NCBI GenBank assembly: GCA_029225225.1
Contig: JAQXWB010000043.1
Coordinates: 1-64,000, forward strand
Length of the DNA: 64,000 nucleotides
Origin: Bacillota bacterium
GTDB taxonomy: Bacteria > Bacillota > Clostridia > Oscillospirales > Oscillospiraceae
Reading direction: 5' to 3'
Part shown: piece after piece, positions 43,358 to 54,000 of the stretch
Layout of the letters: the number at the start of each line of letters is the position of its first letter
How positions within the stretch are numbered: position 1 is the first letter of the stretch
Program-made: the position numbers and the translations under genes
Notes under the pieces: model-generated
The model's database searches: none
What the model was told of the DNA's origin: nothing
The model's input: the letters and a program-made list of their open reading frames with translations, nothing else

Positions 43358-44153
43358 AGACATTACCCTCGGGCAGTATTTCCCGGGAGATACCGTAATT
43401 CATCGTCTTGACCCGCGCACAAAGCTCTTGATGGTCATAATTTATATTGTTGCGCTCTTTCTGTGCAAATGGTTTGTCTCGTATGCCGTCGCGCTCCTCT
43501 TTTTGGTAACTGCTGTCGCACTGTCCAAGATTCGACCGAAAGCGCTGTTTAAGGGCTTGAAGCCGCTGCTCATTATCATCATTTTTACGGCTGTCTTAAA
43601 TCTTTTCTACACCGACGGTACGGTGTTGGTAAAATTTTGGATCTTTCAGATCACCCGCGAGGGTATCATCAACGCCGTTTTCCTCGTGCTGCGTATTATG
43701 CTGCTGGTCATGGGCACCTTTTTGCTCACCTATACGACCTCTCCCATCGCACTGACGGACGGCTTGGAATCGCTCCTCTCTCCATTGAAAAAGCTGCATT
43801 TTCCCGTGCATGAGCTTGCAATGATGATGAGCATTGCGCTGCGCTTCATCCCGACCTTGATTGAAGAGACGGACAAGATCATCTCCGCGCAAAAAGCACG
43901 CGGCGCGGATTTTGAAACGGGCAACATTTTCCGCCGTGCCAAAGCGCTGATTCCGATTCTCGTGCCGCTGTTTGTCAGCGCCTTTCGTCGGGCGGACGAG
44001 CTGGCAACGGCGATGGAATGCCGCTGCTATCATGGCGGCAAGGGACGTACCAAGCTCAAACAGCTCCGTTACCGCAGGCGCGATGTGCTTACGCTCCTGC
44101 TCGGTGCCGCTCTGCTGTCCGGCGTGATTGTAATGCGCCACTTCGGTCTTTAA
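43350..44153 (+). CDS. ecfT: ECF transporter transmembrane subunit EcfT
   Basis: The 267-residue membrane protein has about six helices and the two coupling-helix motifs: AQKARGADF and ATAMECRCYHGG. It holds the ATPases and docks different substrate-binding S proteins. No S component is adjacent, so this is a shared (group II) module. Confidence 0.95.
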   Translation: MLKDITLGQYFPGDTVIHRLDPRTKLLMVIIYIVALFLCKWFVSYAVALLFLVTAVALSKIRPKALFKGLKPLLIIIIFTAVLNLFYTDGTVLVKFWIFQITREGIINAVFLVLRIMLLVMGTFLLTYTTSPIALTDGLESLLSPLKKLHFPVHELAMMMSIALRFIPTLIEETDKIISAQKARGADFETGNIFRRAKALIPILVPLFVSAFRRADELATAMECRCYHGGKGRTKLKQLRYRRRDVLTLLLGAALLSGVIVMRHFGL

Positions 44154-44175
44154 AGAAACTTCGGGAGGGATTTCC

Positions 44176-44940
44176 GTGCGGAATATCGCCTTATTCTTGA
44201 AATACGACGGCACCGCCTATCACGGCTGGCAGGTGCAGAAGAACGCCCGCTCCGTGGCACAGACGCTGGAAGAAGCGACCGCTGCGGTGGTCGGGCACAA
44301 GGTGCATCTGACCGGCTGCGGCCGCACCGACGCAGGCGTCCATGCCCGCGTCTATGTGGCAAATTTTCGCACGGAGGCGCGGATCCCGACCGACCGTCTC
44401 CCCTACGCGCTCAACACCCATCTGCCGGACGACATTGTAGTCTATGACGCGCGCGAGGTGCCGGACGGCTTTAATGCCATCGGTTCCTGCGTCCGTAAGG
44501 AGTATACTTATCAAATTTATAATTCCCACATTCGCGATCCCTTCTATGTGAACCGTGCTTGGTTTTATCCTAAGCACTTAGACGAACGCGTGATGCAGGC
44601 GGCGGCGGCGCAGTTCGTCGGCACGCACGATTTCGCCGCCGTGCGCTCCGTCGGGACGGAGGTTCGTTCCACGGTGCGCACCGTGCATCATTTTGAGGTT
44701 GAACGTAAAGGCGACCTGCTTTTCTTCCGCGTGTGTGCCAACGGCTTCCTATACAATATGGCGCGCGCGATGGTCGGCACGGTGGTCTACGCTGCCGAGG
44801 GCAAGCTCGCCCCGACAGACATAGGTAAGATTCTTTCAGACGGCAACCGCACCGCCGCGGGGCCTACCGTTCCCGCAGGAGGTTTATACATGACGCAGCT
44901 TTGGTATGATGACGGGGAGGTGAAGTTCCATGTCCGATAA
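44176..44940 (+). CDS. truA: tRNA pseudouridine(38-40) synthase
   Basis: The 254-residue enzyme makes pseudouridine in the tRNA anticodon arm. It has the catalytic aspartate in GCGRTDAGVHA, the YDGTAYHGWQ start, and GNFLYNM-like GFLYNMARAMVG. It starts at GTG after GGGAGGG. Following ecfA1-A2-T is a widespread Firmicutes arrangement. Confidence 0.96.
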   Translation: MRNIALFLKYDGTAYHGWQVQKNARSVAQTLEEATAAVVGHKVHLTGCGRTDAGVHARVYVANFRTEARIPTDRLPYALNTHLPDDIVVYDAREVPDGFNAIGSCVRKEYTYQIYNSHIRDPFYVNRAWFYPKHLDERVMQAAAAQFVGTHDFAAVRSVGTEVRSTVRTVHHFEVERKGDLLFFRVCANGFLYNMARAMVGTVVYAAEGKLAPTDIGKILSDGNRTAAGPTVPAGGLYMTQLWYDDGEVKFHVR

Positions 44941-46102
44941 AACGGAGATCCAATTTGTCGAAGAAACGCCGGAAGAAAACAAGCCCTCTTCAAAAAAGCG
45001 CTGGCTGATTTTTGTCGGTGTTTTTCTGCTGATTCTCCTTCTACTGGCGTGGTTTTTGCTTTCGAACAGCACCTCGCTCGACGGCGTGAAGCGTTTTTTC
45101 CGCTATCTCGGCAAGGATGAAACACAATACGGCAGGCTGCAATTTGAGAGCTACGGCACTTGCAGCTATGCTTTGGCAGACGGCCGCTTCGCCGTAGCGA
45201 CGCAGGGCGGCGCGACACTCTTTGCCGAGGACGGCAGCGCGTTATGCCGCGTACAGGGGAGCTTTTCTAACCCCGCCATGAAAAGCGCGGACCGCTTTTT
45301 GCTGCTCTATGACATCGGCGGAACCCGTCTCGTTTTGCTCAACAGCGAGGGCGACACGCTCCTTGACACCACAGCCGCAGGCGAGATTTATGACGCTGAG
45401 CTGTCTCCCGAAGGCTATATCAGCGTGCTTTGCGAGGGCACGGATTCCCGCGCTTCCCTAACGGTGTATACCAAAAACGGCGCTACGCCCTATATTCGAA
45501 CTTCAAAGAATCATTATCTCAACACCTGTGCCGTCTCTCCCGACGGGAAATACGCCGCCGTATCCACGCTGGGTCAGCAGGAAATCTCCTTTACCGGGAC
45601 GGTACAGCTTTTGCAAACCGATCAAGAGGAGATCGCAGCAGAGCTATCCCTCGGCGCGCAAATGATTTACGATCTGCGTTTCTTAACGAACAAACGCCTG
45701 TGCGCCATCGGAGAGCAGCGCATTGTATTCTTTGAGGCGGACGGCACCGTCCTTTCAGAATATGAAGAGGACGACGGCGTGCTCACCGGCTACAGCTTTG
45801 ACGGAGATGGCTTTCTCACCCTCGTCTATGACTTATACGATACCGAAGGCGGCAGCCGCCTTGTCACTCTCGATGACACTGGGAAAGAGATCGCCGCCGT
45901 CCGCTTGTCGCGCTCCCCTACCCATATCAGCGCCTACGGCGGCTATGTTTGCATCCTGAATGAGCAGGAGCTTCTGATCTATGACCGCTCCCTGACGCTG
46001 AAAAATAAAACAGAAAACGCAGGCTATCTTGCCGCTTTGGTCCGCTCGGACGGCACCGCAATGTGTGTATCCTCCGGCGAAGCGGTGCTCTATATTCCCT
46101 GA
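44930..46102 (+). CDS. DUF5711 family membrane-anchored protein
   Basis: The 390-residue protein has a short acidic cytoplasmic start, one membrane helix (WLIFVGVFLLILLLLAWFLL), and an external domain of ~310 residues built of beta-rich repeats (GRFAVATQGGATLFAEDGS, DAELSPEGYISVLCEGTD, DAELSPEG and AVSPDGKYAAVS). This pattern suggests a beta-propeller. Its start overlaps truA by 11 bases. The function is unknown. Confidence 0.82.
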   Translation: MSDKTEIQFVEETPEENKPSSKKRWLIFVGVFLLILLLLAWFLLSNSTSLDGVKRFFRYLGKDETQYGRLQFESYGTCSYALADGRFAVATQGGATLFAEDGSALCRVQGSFSNPAMKSADRFLLLYDIGGTRLVLLNSEGDTLLDTTAAGEIYDAELSPEGYISVLCEGTDSRASLTVYTKNGATPYIRTSKNHYLNTCAVSPDGKYAAVSTLGQQEISFTGTVQLLQTDQEEIAAELSLGAQMIYDLRFLTNKRLCAIGEQRIVFFEADGTVLSEYEEDDGVLTGYSFDGDGFLTLVYDLYDTEGGSRLVTLDDTGKEIAAVRLSRSPTHISAYGGYVCILNEQELLIYDRSLTLKNKTENAGYLAALVRSDGTAMCVSSGEAVLYIP

Positions 46103-46128
46103 CGCTTCATTCCACAAGGAGGAATTCT

Positions 46129-48402
46129 ATGAAACCCACACTATGCAGCAGATGCAAAAAGAATGTTGCTGTGATCTTTATCACCAAGGTTGAAAACGGC
46201 AAAAGCACGAACGAAGGACTCTGCCTGAAATGCGCAAAGGAGCTCGGTATCAAGCAGGTCGATGAGATCGTCGAGCGCATGGGCATCACCGACGAAGATC
46301 TTGAAAGCCTGAACGGTGAGATGATGTCTCTGATGCAGCCGGACGACGAAGAGGACGAGGACGATATCGGCAGCCGTACCGCAACCTTCCCGCACATGAA
46401 CCGTCTGTTCGGAAACGCGGGCGAACTGGTGCCCAAGGAGGAGCAGAAGGAAAAAACCAAAGAGCAGCAGTCCGATAAGCCCAAGAGCAAAAAGCATAAA
46501 TTTTTAGACACCTACTGTCTCAGTCTGACGGGGAAGGCGCGCGCCAACGCGATGGATCAGATCATCGGGCGCGAGGTCGAGACGGAGCGCGTCGTGCAGA
46601 TCCTTAACCGCCGTCAAAAGAACAACCCCTGTCTGATCGGCGAGCCGGGCGTCGGCAAGACTGCCATCGCAGAAGGGCTTGCCCAGCGTATTGTCGCCGG
46701 CAATGTTCCCTTTAAGCTCCGAGACAAGGAGGTTTATCTGCTCGATCTGACCTCTATGGTTGCAGGCACGCAGTTCCGCGGGCAGTTTGAAAGCCGTATG
46801 AAGAGCCTCATATCCGAGGTTAAAGCCTGCGGAAACATCATTCTCGTCATTGATGAGGTGCATAACCTTGTCGGCGCAGGCGATGCGGAAGGTGCTATGA
46901 GCGCCGCGAACATTCTGAAGCCCGCCCTCTCGCGCGGCGAAATTCAGGTCATCGGCGCGACGACCTTCGCCGAATACCGTAAGTATATTGAAAAGGACGC
47001 CGCCTTGGAGCGCCGCTTCCAGCCCGTAACCGTGGCGGAGCCGACAATTGAGGAAGCCGTCGCCATCATCCGCGGCATCTCGCATTATTACGAGCTGTAC
47101 CACGGTGTCAAGGTCACGCCAGAAATCGCAAGGCAGGCGGTCATTCTCTCCGAGCGCTATATCACCGACCGTTTTCTCCCCGACAAAGCCATCGACCTGC
47201 TCGATGAAGCCTGCTCCGATCTCAATCTGCACACCAAAGAGATCTCCGACCTCGCCGAAAAACGCAAGGAACGGGACGATTATAACCTTGAAATCAAAAT
47301 GCTCACCGAGGATACGGAGCACGAAAATTTTGAGCGTCTTGCACTGCTGCGCAGCAATGTGCTGCGCTTGGATCAGGAGGTCGCCGCACTGGAGGCAAAG
47401 CCCGCGCCTGTATTGACGATGGAAAATCTCGCCCGTGTGATCGAGATGTGGACGAAAATCCCCGCAAGCAAGATCCGCGCGCAGGAATACGAGCAGCTCC
47501 GCACCTTGGAGGAGCGTCTGAAAAAACGCATTGTCGGGCAGGACGAAGCCATTCACGCCGTCTCTTCCGCGATCCGCCGCAACCGCGTCGGCATTGCGAC
47601 GAAAAAGCATCCCGTCTCGTTTATCTTTGTCGGTTCCACGGGCGTCGGTAAGACGGAGCTGGTCAAAACACTTGCTGATGAGCTGTTTGACTCCGTGGAT
47701 TCGCTCGTCCGGCTGGATATGTCGGAGTATATGGAGCGTCACTCCGTCTCGAAGCTGATCGGTTCGCCTCCCGGCTATGTCGGCTACGACGAGGCAGGAC
47801 AGTTAACGGAGAAGATTCGCCGCAAGCCTTACAGCGTCATTTTGTTTGACGAGCTGGAAAAGGCGCACCCTGATGTACTCAATGTACTTCTGCAAATTCT
47901 CGACGACGGACGCATCACCGACGCGCAGGGCAGAGTGGTCAACTTTGAAAATACCGTCATCGTCATGACCTCAAACGCAGGCTCTGACCGCAAGGACGGC
48001 TCCGTCGGCTTTGCCCGCAGCATGTCTGAGCAGAGCAAGGAGAAGGCCATGAAGGCGCTCCGCGAGTTCCTGCGTCCCGAATTCATCAACCGCGTTGATG
48101 AGATTGTCTGCTTCAACAAGCTGACAGAGGAGAATTTCCGCGGCATTGCGGCGATTATGCTCGGCGAGCTGCGTGAGAATTTAGACGAGCACGGCATCCA
48201 CCTGACATGGGACGACAGTATTCTCGACTATCTCGTCAAAAAGTCCTATTCCCTCACCTACGGCGCGCGGAATCTCCGCCGCACCATCCAGCGCGAGCTG
48301 GAGGACGCAATCGCGGAGAAGATCATTGACAGCTATGAGCATCCCATCACGCAGATCAAGCTGACAGCAGAGGGGGAAGAGGTCAGCATTCTGTCTCTGT
48401 AA
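46129..48402 (+). CDS. clpE: ClpE-like AAA+ ATPase with N-terminal zinc finger
   Basis: The 757-residue Hsp100 protein has an N-terminal zinc finger (Cys6-x2-Cys9 and Cys32-x2-Cys35) in place of the usual Clp N-domain. Two AAA+ modules follow (GEPGVGKT with [16 protein letters not shown] with [11 protein letters not shown]). A short coiled-coil middle ([16 protein letters not shown]) lies between. It would unfold damaged proteins for ClpP. The track start is inside the upstream gene; the ATG at 46129 follows AAGGAGG. Near the C-terminus the ClpP-contact tripeptide is not obvious by eye. Confidence 0.9.
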   Translation: MKPTLCSRCKKNVAVIFITKVENGKSTNEGLCLKCAKELGIKQVDEIVERMGITDEDLESLNGEMMSLMQPDDEEDEDDIGSRTATFPHMNRLFGNAGELVPKEEQKEKTKEQQSDKPKSKKHKFLDTYCLSLTGKARANAMDQIIGREVETERVVQILNRRQKNNPCLIGEPGVGKTAIAEGLAQRIVAGNVPFKLRDKEVYLLDLTSMVAGTQFRGQFESRMKSLISEVKACGNIILVIDEVHNLVGAGDAEGAMSAANILKPALSRGEIQVIGATTFAEYRKYIEKDAALERRFQPVTVAEPTIEEAVAIIRGISHYYELYHGVKVTPEIARQAVILSERYITDRFLPDKAIDLLDEACSDLNLHTKEISDLAEKRKERDDYNLEIKMLTEDTEHENFERLALLRSNVLRLDQEVAALEAKPAPVLTMENLARVIEMWTKIPASKIRAQEYEQLRTLEERLKKRIVGQDEAIHAVSSAIRRNRVGIATKKHPVSFIFVGSTGVGKTELVKTLADELFDSVDSLVRLDMSEYMERHSVSKLIGSPPGYVGYDEAGQLTEKIRRKPYSVILFDELEKAHPDVLNVLLQILDDGRITDAQGRVVNFENTVIVMTSNAGSDRKDGSVGFARSMSEQSKEKAMKALREFLRPEFINRVDEIVCFNKLTEENFRGIAAIMLGELRENLDEHGIHLTWDDSILDYLVKKSYSLTYGARNLRRTIQRELEDAIAEKIIDSYEHPITQIKLTAEGEEVSILSL

Positions 48403-48430
48403 ACTATGTAACAGAAAGAGAGGAACAACC

Positions 48431-49222
48431 GTGAAGCATCCAATCAAAGCGGCGTTCTTTGACATCGACGGGACGCTCGTCTCGCTGAAATCAAAGGTCT
48501 ATCCGCCCTCGACTGCCGTTGCCTTAAAGCGCCTGCACGAGAACGGCGTTTTGCTGTTTGTCGCAACGGGTCGTTCGCGGTTTGAGATTGAAAGCGAGCA
48601 TCTGCTCGACGGGCTGGAATTTGACGGCTACCTGACCAATAACGGGCAGGACGCCTATGACGCCGAGGGTAAGCTTCTCTACGGCAAGCCCATTGCACCG
48701 AAGGAAGCCGCCGCCATTCTGGATTGGGCTGAGGAAAACGGGCACGCCTGTTGGATGGTCAGCTCCGAAAAAAGCTGTATGAACCGCTGCAATGCGCGTG
48801 TTCTTGAGGCAATGGAGGCAATCCATACCAGACCTCCCGAGCTCTGTGATCTGCACGAAATGCTGCAAGCGCCGATCTTCAAGATCGTCCTTTTCCTGAC
48901 GCAGGAGGAAATGAGCATTCCGATGTCTCTCGCACCAAGCTGCCGCACAACGCAGTGGTTCGAGCTTGGTCACGATGTCATCTCCATAGACGGCGGCAAG
49001 GAAAACGCAATGGCTGACATTCTCGCGCGCTACGGCATTCCGCAGAATGAGAGCATCGCCTTCGGCGATTCGGAAAACGACATTGCCATGCTCCGCGCCG
49101 CAGGGATCGGCGTTGCTATGGGAAACGCCACCAAAGAGGCCATGGAGGCCGCCGATTACGTCACTAACGACTGCGACGACGACGGACTTCTGCATGCATT
49201 GGAGCATTTTTCACTCATCTAA
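48431..49222 (+). CDS. Cof-type HAD-IIB phosphatase
   Basis: The 263-residue HAD hydrolase has the nucleophile motif FFDIDGTLVS, motif II in VATGRSR, and motif IV GDSENDIAMLRAAGIGVAMGNA, with a Cof-type cap between. Such enzymes dephosphorylate sugar phosphates or nucleotides such as FMN and PLP. It starts with GTG after GAGAGGAAC and may be co-transcribed with clpE. Confidence 0.9.
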   Translation: MKHPIKAAFFDIDGTLVSLKSKVYPPSTAVALKRLHENGVLLFVATGRSRFEIESEHLLDGLEFDGYLTNNGQDAYDAEGKLLYGKPIAPKEAAAILDWAEENGHACWMVSSEKSCMNRCNARVLEAMEAIHTRPPELCDLHEMLQAPIFKIVLFLTQEEMSIPMSLAPSCRTTQWFELGHDVISIDGGKENAMADILARYGIPQNESIAFGDSENDIAMLRAAGIGVAMGNATKEAMEAADYVTNDCDDDGLLHALEHFSLI

Positions 49223-49224
49223 TC

Positions 49225-49258
49225 AAAAACGCACGGGCAGCCGCCCGTGCGTTTTTTA
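49225..49258 (+). terminator. Rho-independent terminator
   Basis: GCACGGGC, AGCC, GCCCGTGC with C-G extension and a run of six T. Confidence 0.93.
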
Positions 49259-49305
49259 GATAGATGGGAATGCTATGGTGCGTGATCCCGCCGCCGCGTG
49301 CAAGG

Positions 49306-50259
49306 TCACATGAGGACGGAATAGATCAGATATGCGACATACCCGCCGACCATGATAACGCCCTGTACTCTGTGAAATTTTTTGAAGAGCAGGGTCGGAA
49401 GCAGCGCAATTGCCGCAATGGCAAGGCAGACGGGCATGTCCAGCGCAATGCTGGCGCTCGGAACCGTCAGCGTCCCGCCGGAGATAAACGAGCAGATGGG
49501 CAGGATCATTGTAATATCAATGATATTCGCGCCGATGATGTTGCCTACGGACATACTCCCCTGTTTTTTGACCAAGGAGGTAATCGCCGTGACCAGCTCC
49601 GGCAGCGATGTGCCAATGGCAATGAGGGTGATGGCAATAATACGCTCCGGCACGCCGATCAGCTTTGCAAGATATTTGCCGTTATCCACAAGCAGGTTCG
49701 AGCCGATGGCCAGCGCAGCCGCGCCAAGGACAAATTTGAGAAGGTTGATCAGCAGGATCTTTTTCGTCACCTGCGGGCGCTCATCCTTCTCCTTCTGCTT
49801 GGAAGCAGAATAGACGTTCTCTACGATAAAGGCAACAAACAGCGCAAACAGCAGTATGGAGTCCCAGATCGTCACCGCGCCGTCCAAGCAGACCATCAGC
49901 AGCGTAAAGATACTCATGAGCATCATAGCGGACTTCATGCCGATCTGCGCGCGTTTGATTGCCATCGGTAAAAAGATGACAGACACGCCCATGATCAAGC
50001 CGGTGTTTGCCGTGACGGAGCCAATCGCGTTGCCTACGGCGATTTCGGTGCTTCCACCCGCTGCGGCAATGGACGAGGCAAAAACCTCCGGCAGCGTCGT
50101 TGCAATCGAGACGACCGTCGCGCCGACAATAAACTTCGGAATGCCGGACGCCTCTGCCATCCATGTTGCCGCGTCAACAAAGACGTCGCCGCCCTTGATG
50201 ATCAGCCCAAGACCGAGTAAAAACAGTAATATTGCGGAAACCGTTTCCCAAGACATCAA
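49306..50259 (-). CDS. CaCA-family cation antiporter (Na+/Ca2+ exchanger type)
   Basis: The 317-residue protein has about ten helices and the two alpha-repeats of the family: GATVVSIATTLPEVFASSIAA with GNAIGSVTANTGLI, and AIGTSLPELVTAITSL with GNIIGANIIDI. It would export calcium, or possibly manganese. The leader holds a yybP-ykoY riboswitch candidate, which favours a role in manganese or divalent-metal homeostasis. Confidence 0.92.
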   Translation of the reverse strand: MMSWETVSAILLFLLGLGLIIKGGDVFVDAATWMAEASGIPKFIVGATVVSIATTLPEVFASSIAAAGGSTEIAVGNAIGSVTANTGLIMGVSVIFLPMAIKRAQIGMKSAMMLMSIFTLLMVCLDGAVTIWDSILLFALFVAFIVENVYSASKQKEKDERPQVTKKILLINLLKFVLGAAALAIGSNLLVDNGKYLAKLIGVPERIIAITLIAIGTSLPELVTAITSLVKKQGSMSVGNIIGANIIDITMILPICSFISGGTLTVPSASIALDMPVCLAIAAIALLPTLLFKKFHRVQGVIMVGGYVAYLIYSVLM

Positions 50260-50291
50260 ATGATCCTCCTAACGTTATCTTTCTTGAGAAC

Positions 50292-50408
50292 AAAAAAAGA
50301 CCTTCGGCGCAATGCCAAAAGTCTCGTTCCTAACCGAAGTAAGGCGCATGACCACCGAAAAAATTCGGGCGGTTGTTGACCATGCGATTTTAACTACTCC
50401 CTCTTAAC
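50292..50408 (-). promoter_or_regulatory. yybP-ykoY (Mn2+) riboswitch candidate with terminator
   Basis: The minus-strand leader begins GAGGGAGTAG, continues with ATGGTCAACA, and ends GGAACGAGACTTTTGGC. These are the landmarks I know from yybP-ykoY aptamers. The last part pairs with GCCGAAGGTC and is followed by seven T, a terminator that manganese binding would melt. It lies between a consensus promoter and the cation antiporter, the expected target class. Confidence 0.75.
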
Positions 50409-50414
50409 GGGAAG

Positions 50415-50443
50415 ATTATAGCAGTTATTTTCCATTTTGTCAA
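50415..50443 (-). promoter_or_regulatory. Promoter of the riboswitch-antiporter unit
   Basis: TTGACA (50443-50438) and TATAAT (50420-50415) with a 17-base spacer. Confidence 0.88.
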
Positions 50444-50470
50444 GCATGACCTTTGCAAGCACGCAAAATT

Positions 50471-50638
50471 CTAGGGAAGCTCTGAATAAATCTGCAAGAG
50501 CGATCAGCGAGTGATTTTGCTGCAAATTGAGGTTTGAAAACCGCAGGAATACTTTGTGTATTTCAAGGTTTTCGACCCGAAAATTTGCGGCAAAAGATCC
50601 GCTGAGCGCCGCAGCCGATTTGTTCAGAGGTTCCCTAG
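50471..50638. mobile_element. 168-bp fully palindromic MITE-like element
   Basis: The ends are CTAGGGAAGCTCTGAATAAATC and the inverse of CTAGGGAACCTCTGAACAAATC. The similarity continues inward on both arms (TCAGCG, TTTTGC-GCAAATT, GAAAACC), so the whole unit folds into one long hairpin. It has no coding capacity. Confidence 0.75.
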
Positions 50639-50667
50639 CAGTTTGTAACATATAAAAGTTGCACATC

Positions 50668-50895
50668 ATCGTCCGTAGGGGCGGACGACTCTGTCCGCCC
50701 GTGCAGGAACTACCGACTGCGCACAAACCTCCCACTGTGTCATTGCGAACCCAGTGCGCACACTGGGTGTGGCAATCTCGTGCAGGAGCTACCCACTGCC
50801 TACAAACTCGTTCATGCCGACCGCCAGCCGCTTCGCGGACGGCACGCCGAGTCGGCGTGCCCTACGAGCCGCCTACAGTTTTAAGTGTTACAAAC
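50668..50895 (+). repeat. Interspersed intergenic repeat, composite copy
   Basis: The modules are GTAGGGGCGGAC with its complement, GTGCAGGAACTACC, then ATTGCGAACCCAGTGCGC with its complement, GTGCAGGAGCTACC, and GCCGCTTCGCGGACGGC with ACGCCGAGTCGGCGTGCCC. The remaining 50896-51015 is AT-rich and shows no gene. Confidence 0.75.
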
Positions 50896-51015
50896 TACTA
50901 GTAGAACGAATAAAAAGTATCTATCTAAAAATAATATCTATAATCGTTGAAATAGCAGGATTTATATGAAATAAAATAGCTAGGAACTTAGTATCTTTTA
51001 TACTAGTATAAAAAC

Positions 51016-51045
51016 TTCGTGCCGGAGAGTTCTCTCCGGCACGAA
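51016..51045 (-). terminator. Terminator of the surface-protein gene
   Basis: TTCGTGCCGGAGAG and its complement with a two-base apex, ~18 bases beyond the stop; on the minus strand GTTTTTATAC follows. Confidence 0.85.
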
Positions 51046-51062
51046 ATCGTTGCTTGCTGATT

Positions 51063-54000
51063 TCAACGCTGATCGGGTTGTTGTACCTTTACAATGTTCT
51101 CAATTAAGCGCATGAGGATTGTCGCGACCTGCGCTCTCGTGGCGTTTCCTTGCGGGAGGAGCTTGCCATCCGAACCGTTGATGATGCCTTCCGCAACCAC
51201 CCATTGCATAGCGTCTCTTGCCCAGCTTTGGACTTTTTCGCCGTCCGGGAAGCCGCCGAGATCATCGCGTTTGCTTGTATTCAATCCCTTCTTCTCTGCA
51301 TAACGGTGCAGAATCGTCGCCATCTGCTCTCGGGTAATGCTCCCCTCGGGATCAAATCTTCCGTTTCCGACACCGCCGACAATTCCGTTCGCCGCTGCCC
51401 ATGCAACCGCGTCCGTGTACCATTGCCCGTTCGGCACGTCGGAGAAGATGTTGCTTCCCTCTATCGGCGCGCCCTCATATCGCCACAGGACGGTGACCAG
51501 CATGGCCCTTGTCATTGCGCCCTCCGGATCAAACTTGCCGCCACCGACGCCGTTCATTAATCCGTTCCGAACGGCATATGTAACCGCCTCCGCGTACCAT
51601 GCGGTCTTCGGAGCATCTACGAACTCTACCGGCTGCGCGTTCGGGTCTTCCTCCCCGCACCGCACGCATATGCCGTTTTCATACGCATGTCCTAGCGCGG
51701 GAATCACCTCTTGCGCAAGTAAGACGGTGTTGCAGGCAGAGCAATGCTTCCCTTCCGTCATGCCTGCTGCGGTGCAGGTAGCCACCACCGCTGCGTCGAT
51801 GACCACAGTATGTTCCTTCACCGCGATTTCTCTTGTCTCGGCTTCATCGCAGCGTGAGCAGTTACGCTTCTCCTCACCCTTCTCGGTGCAAGTCGGCGCT
51901 TTTGTCTGCGTCCATACGCCGAAATCATGCCCAAGTGCGGGAGTGGTCTCTTGCTCAATAAAAACGGTATTGCAGACGGAACAGTGCTTTCCTTCGGTCT
52001 TACCCGTCTCGGTACAAGTCGCCGCAACCGCCTCGTCGAGAACCTCGGTATGCCCCTTGGCGGGAATTGCTCTCTCTTTAATTGCGTCGCAGCGTGAGCA
52101 CACGCTTATCTCATAACCTTCCTCCGTACAGGTTGCTGCCAGCGTTTCGATCCATTCGCAGAAATCATGTCCCAGCGCCTCTACATAACCATCCGTATAC
52201 CTGTCACCGCAGATTTTGCAGATATGTGTGGTATAGCCACTTGACTCGCAAGTGGGCGCAACCACGCTCTCCTCATAGGAGTGCACATGCTGAATGCTTT
52301 CACCGTCCCACGTTGCAGTCGGATAACCGTTCCATGTCGGACTTGTCCAGCCGGACTTTCCTTCAATATAGTACAGCACCAAATCAGGGATACGGTCACT
52401 CATGCCGATCCCGCCGTTATAGGTCTTAAATGCCTCTTCTCCCAGCTCCGGTGCGTCTCCCATAAAGCACACCGCTTTCAAGTCTCCACAGCCGTAGAAA
52501 GCCGAGTAACCGATGCTCGTTACACTTTCCGGGATTATTACCCTTGCCAAGCTGCCACAGTTATAGAACGCGCATTCGTCAATGTCCCTCACGCTTTCCG
52601 GAAGGGTAACGCTCGTCAAGCTAAAACAATTGCTAAACGCCGAATCGCCGATACTCTGCACACCCTCGCAAATCGTTACGTCCGTCAGGTTGACGCACCA
52701 GAAAAAGGTCTCGTGACCAATCCGTTGCACACCGCTGGGAATCGTAATGCTTATCAGACTGTCACAACAGCTAAACGCCGAATCACCGATGCTCGTTACA
52801 TCATTCGGAATCGTCGCATTCGTCAGACTAAAGCAGTTGGCGAACGCCGAATATCCAATACTTGTGACACTTTCCGGAATCGTTACGCTTGTCAAATGCT
52901 CACAATGCGCGAATGTATAGTCACCGATACTTGTCACACCGTCAGGGATTGTCATTTCCGTCAGGCTTCTGCAACCGTAGAACGCCGCGTCGCCGATGCT
53001 CGTCACGCCGGTCGGAAGCTCCATGTCCGCCAAGCGTGTGCACTGGGAAAACGCCTGCGGTCCAATCATCTCCAAGCCGTCGGGCAAAGTCAAAGCTTCC
53101 AAACGGTTGCAATTCCAAAAGGCGCCCTCGCCAATTGCAGTCACCGTCGAGGGGATATCAATTTCCGTCAGATTCACGCAGTTTTCAAATGCCCAACTGC
53201 CAATGTTGGTCAGTCCTTCCGGCATAATAACCTGTGTGACAAACTGATTATAGGAATCCCACGGCGGGATGCAAGCATACTCGTCCATTGCGCCCGTACC
53301 GGTGAAGGTCAATACACCGGTATCCATATCCATCGACCACGTCAGATTCTCGCCGCAGCTTCCCTGATAAACCAGAGGCGTTACTCCGCAGATCGTGCAG
53401 ACGCCGTCTGCAAATTCGTGCGTGGTAAAGGGATTGCCAAACTCTTCCGTATAGCTTTGCGCGGTAGAATTCAGATAGCCATGAACCACAGTCGTTTCAA
53501 AGTACCCGAGCGTTTCATAGCCCCACTCTATGTAACACATCGGATTCAATACCGTTATGATTGACAGATTGCCGCAATTGAAAAACGCCGAAGCAGCGAT
53601 GCTTGTCACAGTGGAAGGGATTGTTATGGCCGTCAAGCTTCCGCAGCCGAAGAACGCCCTCGCGCCGATTCTCGTCACACCTTCCGGAATCGTCACGCTC
53701 GTCAGACTGCTGCAATCGGCAAACGCATCGTTGGAAATGCTTCTCACCGCGACACCTTCAATCTCAGCGGGAATATCCGCCGCGGTCACGCTTTCATCAC
53801 AATCGTAAATTTCTCCGGTCGATCTTCTGAAATAAAGGCTGCCGCCCTCGACAGGATATGTAATCTCATCCACGGGAGGCTCAGGCACATTCACACCATC
53901 CCAAGTCGCAGTCGGATAGCCATTCCACCGAGGCCAAGTCCAACCCGCTTTCCCCTCGATATAGAACATCGTCATGTCATCGCTGATGGCAAATTTCCAT

